Assembly (NCBI RefSeq): GCF_013387485.1
Contig: NZ_JABBXB010000001.1
Location: 904,649-968,648 of the forward strand
DNA: 64,000 nt
Reading direction: 5' to 3'
Source: Stenotrophomonas sp. SAM-B
Lineage (GTDB): Bacteria; Pseudomonadota; Gammaproteobacteria; Xanthomonadales; Xanthomonadaceae
Shown here piece by piece: positions 61,067-64,000 of this stretch. A model generated the notes under the pieces. The model saw nothing but the letters and a program-made list of their open reading frames with translations, had not been told where the DNA came from and did not search any database. Position numbers and translations under genes: made by a program. Numbering within the stretch: position 1 is the stretch's first letter; every line of letters starts with the position of its first letter.

Positions 61067-63124
61067 ATGTCCCAACTTGCCCACGCCAGCCGCGATGCCC
61101 TCAGTGAGGGCGGGGCGCTCGCCAGCCAGCTCGACGCTTTCGTTCCGCGTCCGGCCCAGCTGCGCCTGACCGCGGCGATCGCCGAAGCGTTCGACCAGCG
61201 CGACGTCCTGCTGGCCGAAGCCGGCACCGGCACCGGCAAGACCTATGCCTATCTGGTGCCCGCACTGCTGTCCGGGCTGAAGACCATCATCTCCACCGGT
61301 ACCCGCGCGCTGCAGGACCAGCTGTATCACCGCGATCTGCCGCGCGTGCGTGCCGCGCTCGGCGTGGGCCACAGCAGCGCGCTGTTGAAGGGGCGCGCCA
61401 ACTACCTGTGCCGCTATCGGCTGCAGCAGGCGCGCGGCGAACCGCGCTTCAGTTCGCCGGAGCAGGTCGCGCAGTTCCAGCGCATCCTCGCCTGGTCCGG
61501 GCGCACGAAGTTCGGCGACATGGCCGAGCTGGAGGCCCTGCCGGAAGACTCGCCGCTGTACCCGATGGTCACCTCCACGGTCGACAACTGCCTCGGCACC
61601 GAGTGCCCGTTCTGGGACGACTGCTTTGTCGTGCAGGCCCGGCAGCGGGCGCAGGCCGCCGACGTGGTGGTGGTCAACCATCATCTGCTGCTGGCCGACC
61701 TGGCGCTCAAGCAGGAAGGCTTCGGCGAAATCCTGCCCGGCGCCCAGGCGTTCGTGATCGACGAGGCGCACCAGCTGCCGGAGCTGGCCGCGAACTTCTT
61801 CGGCGAAGGCTTTGGCATGCGCCCGTGGCAGGAGCTGGCACGCGACTGCCTGGCCGAGAGCCGCAGCGTGGCCGGTGCACAGGCCGCGTTGCAGGTGCCG
61901 GCTGCGGCGCTTGAACAGACCCTGCGCGACCTGCGCGTGGCGATGGATGGCCTGCCGCCGCGCGGTACCCAGTGGCGTGCGCTCACCGTACCGCAGGTAC
62001 GCGATGGCTTCGATGCGGCGATGAGCACGCTGGTGCAGCTGCGCGATGCGCTGGCGGGCGTGCGTGAAGCATCGCCCGGTCTGGATGCCTGCCATGCGCG
62101 CGCGATGGAAGCGGTGTCGCGCTTGTCGCGCTGGCTCGGCGAGGACGCACCGATGCTGGACTTCGATACCGATCCGGACGAGGCACCGGCGCCGGCCGAG
62201 GTGCTCTGGTATGAACTGACCCCGCGTGGTTTCCGCTGCCAGCGCACGCCGATGGATGTCTCCGGCCCGCTGCGCGAGCACCGGCAGCGCTCGATGGCGG
62301 CCTGGGTGTTCACCTCGGCCACGCTGACCGTGGATGGGGGGTTCGAGCACATTTCCCAGCGGCTGGGCCTGGACGATCCGGTCAGCCTGCTGCAGCCCAG
62401 CCCGTTCGACTGGGCCCAGCAGGCGCTGTGCTATCTGCCGACCGATCTGCCCGATCCGGCCGCACGCGGCTTCGGCACCGCGTTGATCCGCGCGCTGACG
62501 CCGGTGCTGGAGGCCTCGCACGGCCGTGCGTTCCTGCTGTTCGCTTCGCATCGCGCGCTGCGCGAAGCGGCCGAGGCGCTGCGCGATGCCCCGTGGCCGC
62601 TGTTCGTGCAGGGCGAGGCCCCGCGCGCGACCCTGCTGCAACGCTTCCGCGAGTCCGGCAATGGAGTGCTGCTGGGCTCGGCCAGTTTCCGCGAAGGCGT
62701 GGACGTGGTCGGTGATGCGCTGAGCGTGGTGGTGATCGACAAGCTGCCGTTCGCCGCGCCGGACGATCCGGTGTTCGAAGCGCGGCTGGATGCGATCCGC
62801 CGGGACGGCGGGAATCCGTTCCGCGACGAGCAGCTGCCGCAGGCGGTGATCGCGCTGAAACAGGGCGTGGGCCGCCTGATCCGCAGCGAGACCGATCGCG
62901 GCGTGCTGGTGCTGTGCGACCCGCGCCTGCTCAGCCGTGGCTACGGGCGGATCTTTCTGGATTCGCTGCCCCCCTTCCGCCGCACCCGCTCGCTGGGCGA
63001 TGTGCAGGCCTTCTTTGCGCCACAATGGCCCGTCGCTGGACCCACGCCCGCCCCCGCGCCAGCTTCTGCGCGGCCGGTGCAGGCCGTGCAGGCCTCCGAT
63101 GACTTTCCCACTTCCCTGTTCTGA
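61067..63124 (+). CDS. yoaA: YoaA/DinG-type ATP-dependent helicase
   Basis: 685 residues. Walker A EAGTGTGKTYAYLVPAL, DEAH motif VIDEAHQLPE, and an Fe-S cluster site with Cys in NYLC and NCLGTECPFWDDC. XPD-like iron-sulfur helicases of this type aid replication repair. tsaB begins 5 bp after its stop, suggesting co-transcription. Confidence 0.93.
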   Translation: MSQLAHASRDALSEGGALASQLDAFVPRPAQLRLTAAIAEAFDQRDVLLAEAGTGTGKTYAYLVPALLSGLKTIISTGTRALQDQLYHRDLPRVRAALGVGHSSALLKGRANYLCRYRLQQARGEPRFSSPEQVAQFQRILAWSGRTKFGDMAELEALPEDSPLYPMVTSTVDNCLGTECPFWDDCFVVQARQRAQAADVVVVNHHLLLADLALKQEGFGEILPGAQAFVIDEAHQLPELAANFFGEGFGMRPWQELARDCLAESRSVAGAQAALQVPAAALEQTLRDLRVAMDGLPPRGTQWRALTVPQVRDGFDAAMSTLVQLRDALAGVREASPGLDACHARAMEAVSRLSRWLGEDAPMLDFDTDPDEAPAPAEVLWYELTPRGFRCQRTPMDVSGPLREHRQRSMAAWVFTSATLTVDGGFEHISQRLGLDDPVSLLQPSPFDWAQQALCYLPTDLPDPAARGFGTALIRALTPVLEASHGRAFLLFASHRALREAAEALRDAPWPLFVQGEAPRATLLQRFRESGNGVLLGSASFREGVDVVGDALSVVVIDKLPFAAPDDPVFEARLDAIRRDGGNPFRDEQLPQAVIALKQGVGRLIRSETDRGVLVLCDPRLLSRGYGRIFLDSLPPFRRTRSLGDVQAFFAPQWPVAGPTPAPAPASARPVQAVQASDDFPTSLF

Positions 63125-63129
63125 CCGCC

Positions 63130-63840
63130 ATGAAACTGCTCGCCTTTGAAACCGCCACCGAAGCCTGCTCCGTTGCCCTGTACGTGGATGGGCAGGTCAG
63201 TGAGCGCTTCGAGATCGCTCCGCGTCGCCACGCCGAACTGAGCCTGCCCTGGGCCGAGGCGCTGCTGGCCGAGGCGGGCGTGGCGCGTTCGCAGCTGGAC
63301 GCGATCGCGCTGGGGCGTGGCCCGGGCGCGTTCACCGGCGTGCGGCTGGCGATCGCCATCGCGCAGGGCATCGCCCTTGCGCTGGATCGCCCGCTGATCC
63401 CGGTCTCCACGCTGCAGGCGCTGGCACTGCGCGCACCGGCCGAGGCCGATCACGTGTTGGCCAGCATCGATGCGCGGATGGGCGAGGTGTATGCGGCGCG
63501 CCACATCCGGGTGGACGGGCAGTGGCAGCTGCAGGGCGAGGAAATCGTCTGTGCGCCGGATGCTGTGGCGTTGCCCGATGGCACGCGCTGGTTCGGCGTC
63601 GGCACCGGCTTCGGCGCGGCCGAGGGCGTACTGGCCACGCGGCTGGCCGATCAGCTGACCGGCGTGGATGCGCTGGCACTGCCGCGTGCGTCCGATGTGC
63701 TGGCGCTGGCGGTACCGGCGTTCCAGCGCGGCGAGGGCATGGCGCCGGAGCGGGTGGAGCCGGCCTATCTGCGCGACAACGTGGCGCTGACCCTGGTGGA
63801 ACAGCACGCCGCGCGGGCCGCGAAGCTGGCCGCCTCGTGA
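63130..63840 (+). CDS. tsaB: TsaB, tRNA t6A synthesis subunit
   Basis: 236 residues. ASKHA fold opens LLAFETATEACSVALY, followed by ALGRGPGAFTGVRLAIAIAQGIA. TsaB pairs with TsaD and TsaE to place threonylcarbamoyl on A37 of ANN-decoding tRNAs, which includes the tRNA-Lys type in this window. Following the helicase gene is a common order in gammaproteobacteria. Confidence 0.95.
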   Translation: MKLLAFETATEACSVALYVDGQVSERFEIAPRRHAELSLPWAEALLAEAGVARSQLDAIALGRGPGAFTGVRLAIAIAQGIALALDRPLIPVSTLQALALRAPAEADHVLASIDARMGEVYAARHIRVDGQWQLQGEEIVCAPDAVALPDGTRWFGVGTGFGAAEGVLATRLADQLTGVDALALPRASDVLALAVPAFQRGEGMAPERVEPAYLRDNVALTLVEQHAARAAKLAAS

Positions 63841-63863
63841 AGCAGGTCACCTGGTAAGGCACC

Positions 63864-63882
63864 AGCCACGCATGGCGTGGCT
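63864..63882. repeat. hairpin downstream of tsaB (SMAG-like)
   Basis: AGCCACGC-ATG-GCGTGGCT, a perfect 8-bp stem, followed by CTTATCTCTT. On the minus strand it begins TAAG rather than GTAG, so it looks like a degenerate SMAG element that may also terminate tsaB. The remaining bases to 64000 contain no recognisable gene. Confidence 0.6.
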
Positions 63883-64000
63883 CTTATCTCTTGCCGATCT
63901 GGCACTTTAGGTGCCGAGAGCCCGGCGTGGGCGACCGTGTGGCTCTAGGTCTTGCGACCGCTGGGTAGCTTGGGTCCCCACGCCGGTTTCTCCCTGATCC

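Overview
The window is GC-rich chromosomal DNA from the Xanthomonadaceae and most probably from Stenotrophomonas, close to S. rhizophila. Four things support this. Many short palindromes carry a GTAG end (the SMAG/GTAG REP family of Stenotrophomonas). There is a Tat-type L2-like class A beta-lactamase next to a divergent AmpR-type regulator. There is a copLAB copper operon of the xanthomonad type. There is a fused glucosylglycerol-phosphate phosphatase/synthase with a YcaD-like transporter, an arrangement known from S. rhizophila. The gene order is that of a normal chromosome: no prophage, integrase, transposase or CRISPR array was seen.

Layout. 0.1-1.5 kb: a type IV secretion (X-T4SS) antibacterial effector with an XVIPCD tail, preceded by its likely lipoprotein immunity gene. 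1.5-13.8 kb: TonB receptor, ABC-F ATPase, ampR/bla pair, glucosylglycerol operon, a lipoprotein and a triple-DUF3011 secreted protein, with several SMAG hairpins between them. 14-22.6 kb: aspS, a GNAT acetyltransferase, a small alpha/beta hydrolase, yebC, then ruvC-ruvA-kup-ruvB. 22.6-29.7 kb: the envelope operon ybgC-tolQRAB-pal-cpoB, then queE-queC of the queuosine pathway. 29.8 kb: tRNA-Lys(UUU) with a strong terminator.

30-38.8 kb is a looser accessory stretch of small secreted or membrane proteins. It starts just behind the tRNA with an AT-richer lipoprotein carrying an HExxH metalloprotease motif, and includes an S41 peptidase-like protein, a PA2169-type four-helix protein, a 54-residue charged protein, and a lipoprotein fusing LprI and MliC lysozyme-inhibitor domains. 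38.9-46 kb: a CPBP membrane protein, a zinc-finger protein, a second copy of the GNAT found at 16 kb, copLAB and recQ. 46.0-46.7 kb holds no gene but has two related ~110-bp palindromic elements and two tandem repeats. 46.7-63.8 kb: dps, hrpA, relA, a TPR-like membrane protein, a two-domain glycosyltransferase, PBP1B with a TPR lipoprotein resembling the LpoP activator, a YoaA/DinG helicase and tsaB.

Cell-envelope functions dominate: Tol-Pal, PBP1B with its putative activator, beta-lactamase, lysozyme inhibitor, copper resistance and T4SS killing. Genome maintenance is also well represented (ruvABC, recQ, hrpA, yoaA). The best candidates for under-described biology are the effector/immunity pair with its possible permuted papain-like toxin domain, the HExxH lipoprotein behind the tRNA-Lys, and the paired palindromic elements between recQ and dps. 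All assignments were made by reading the sequence, with no database search.
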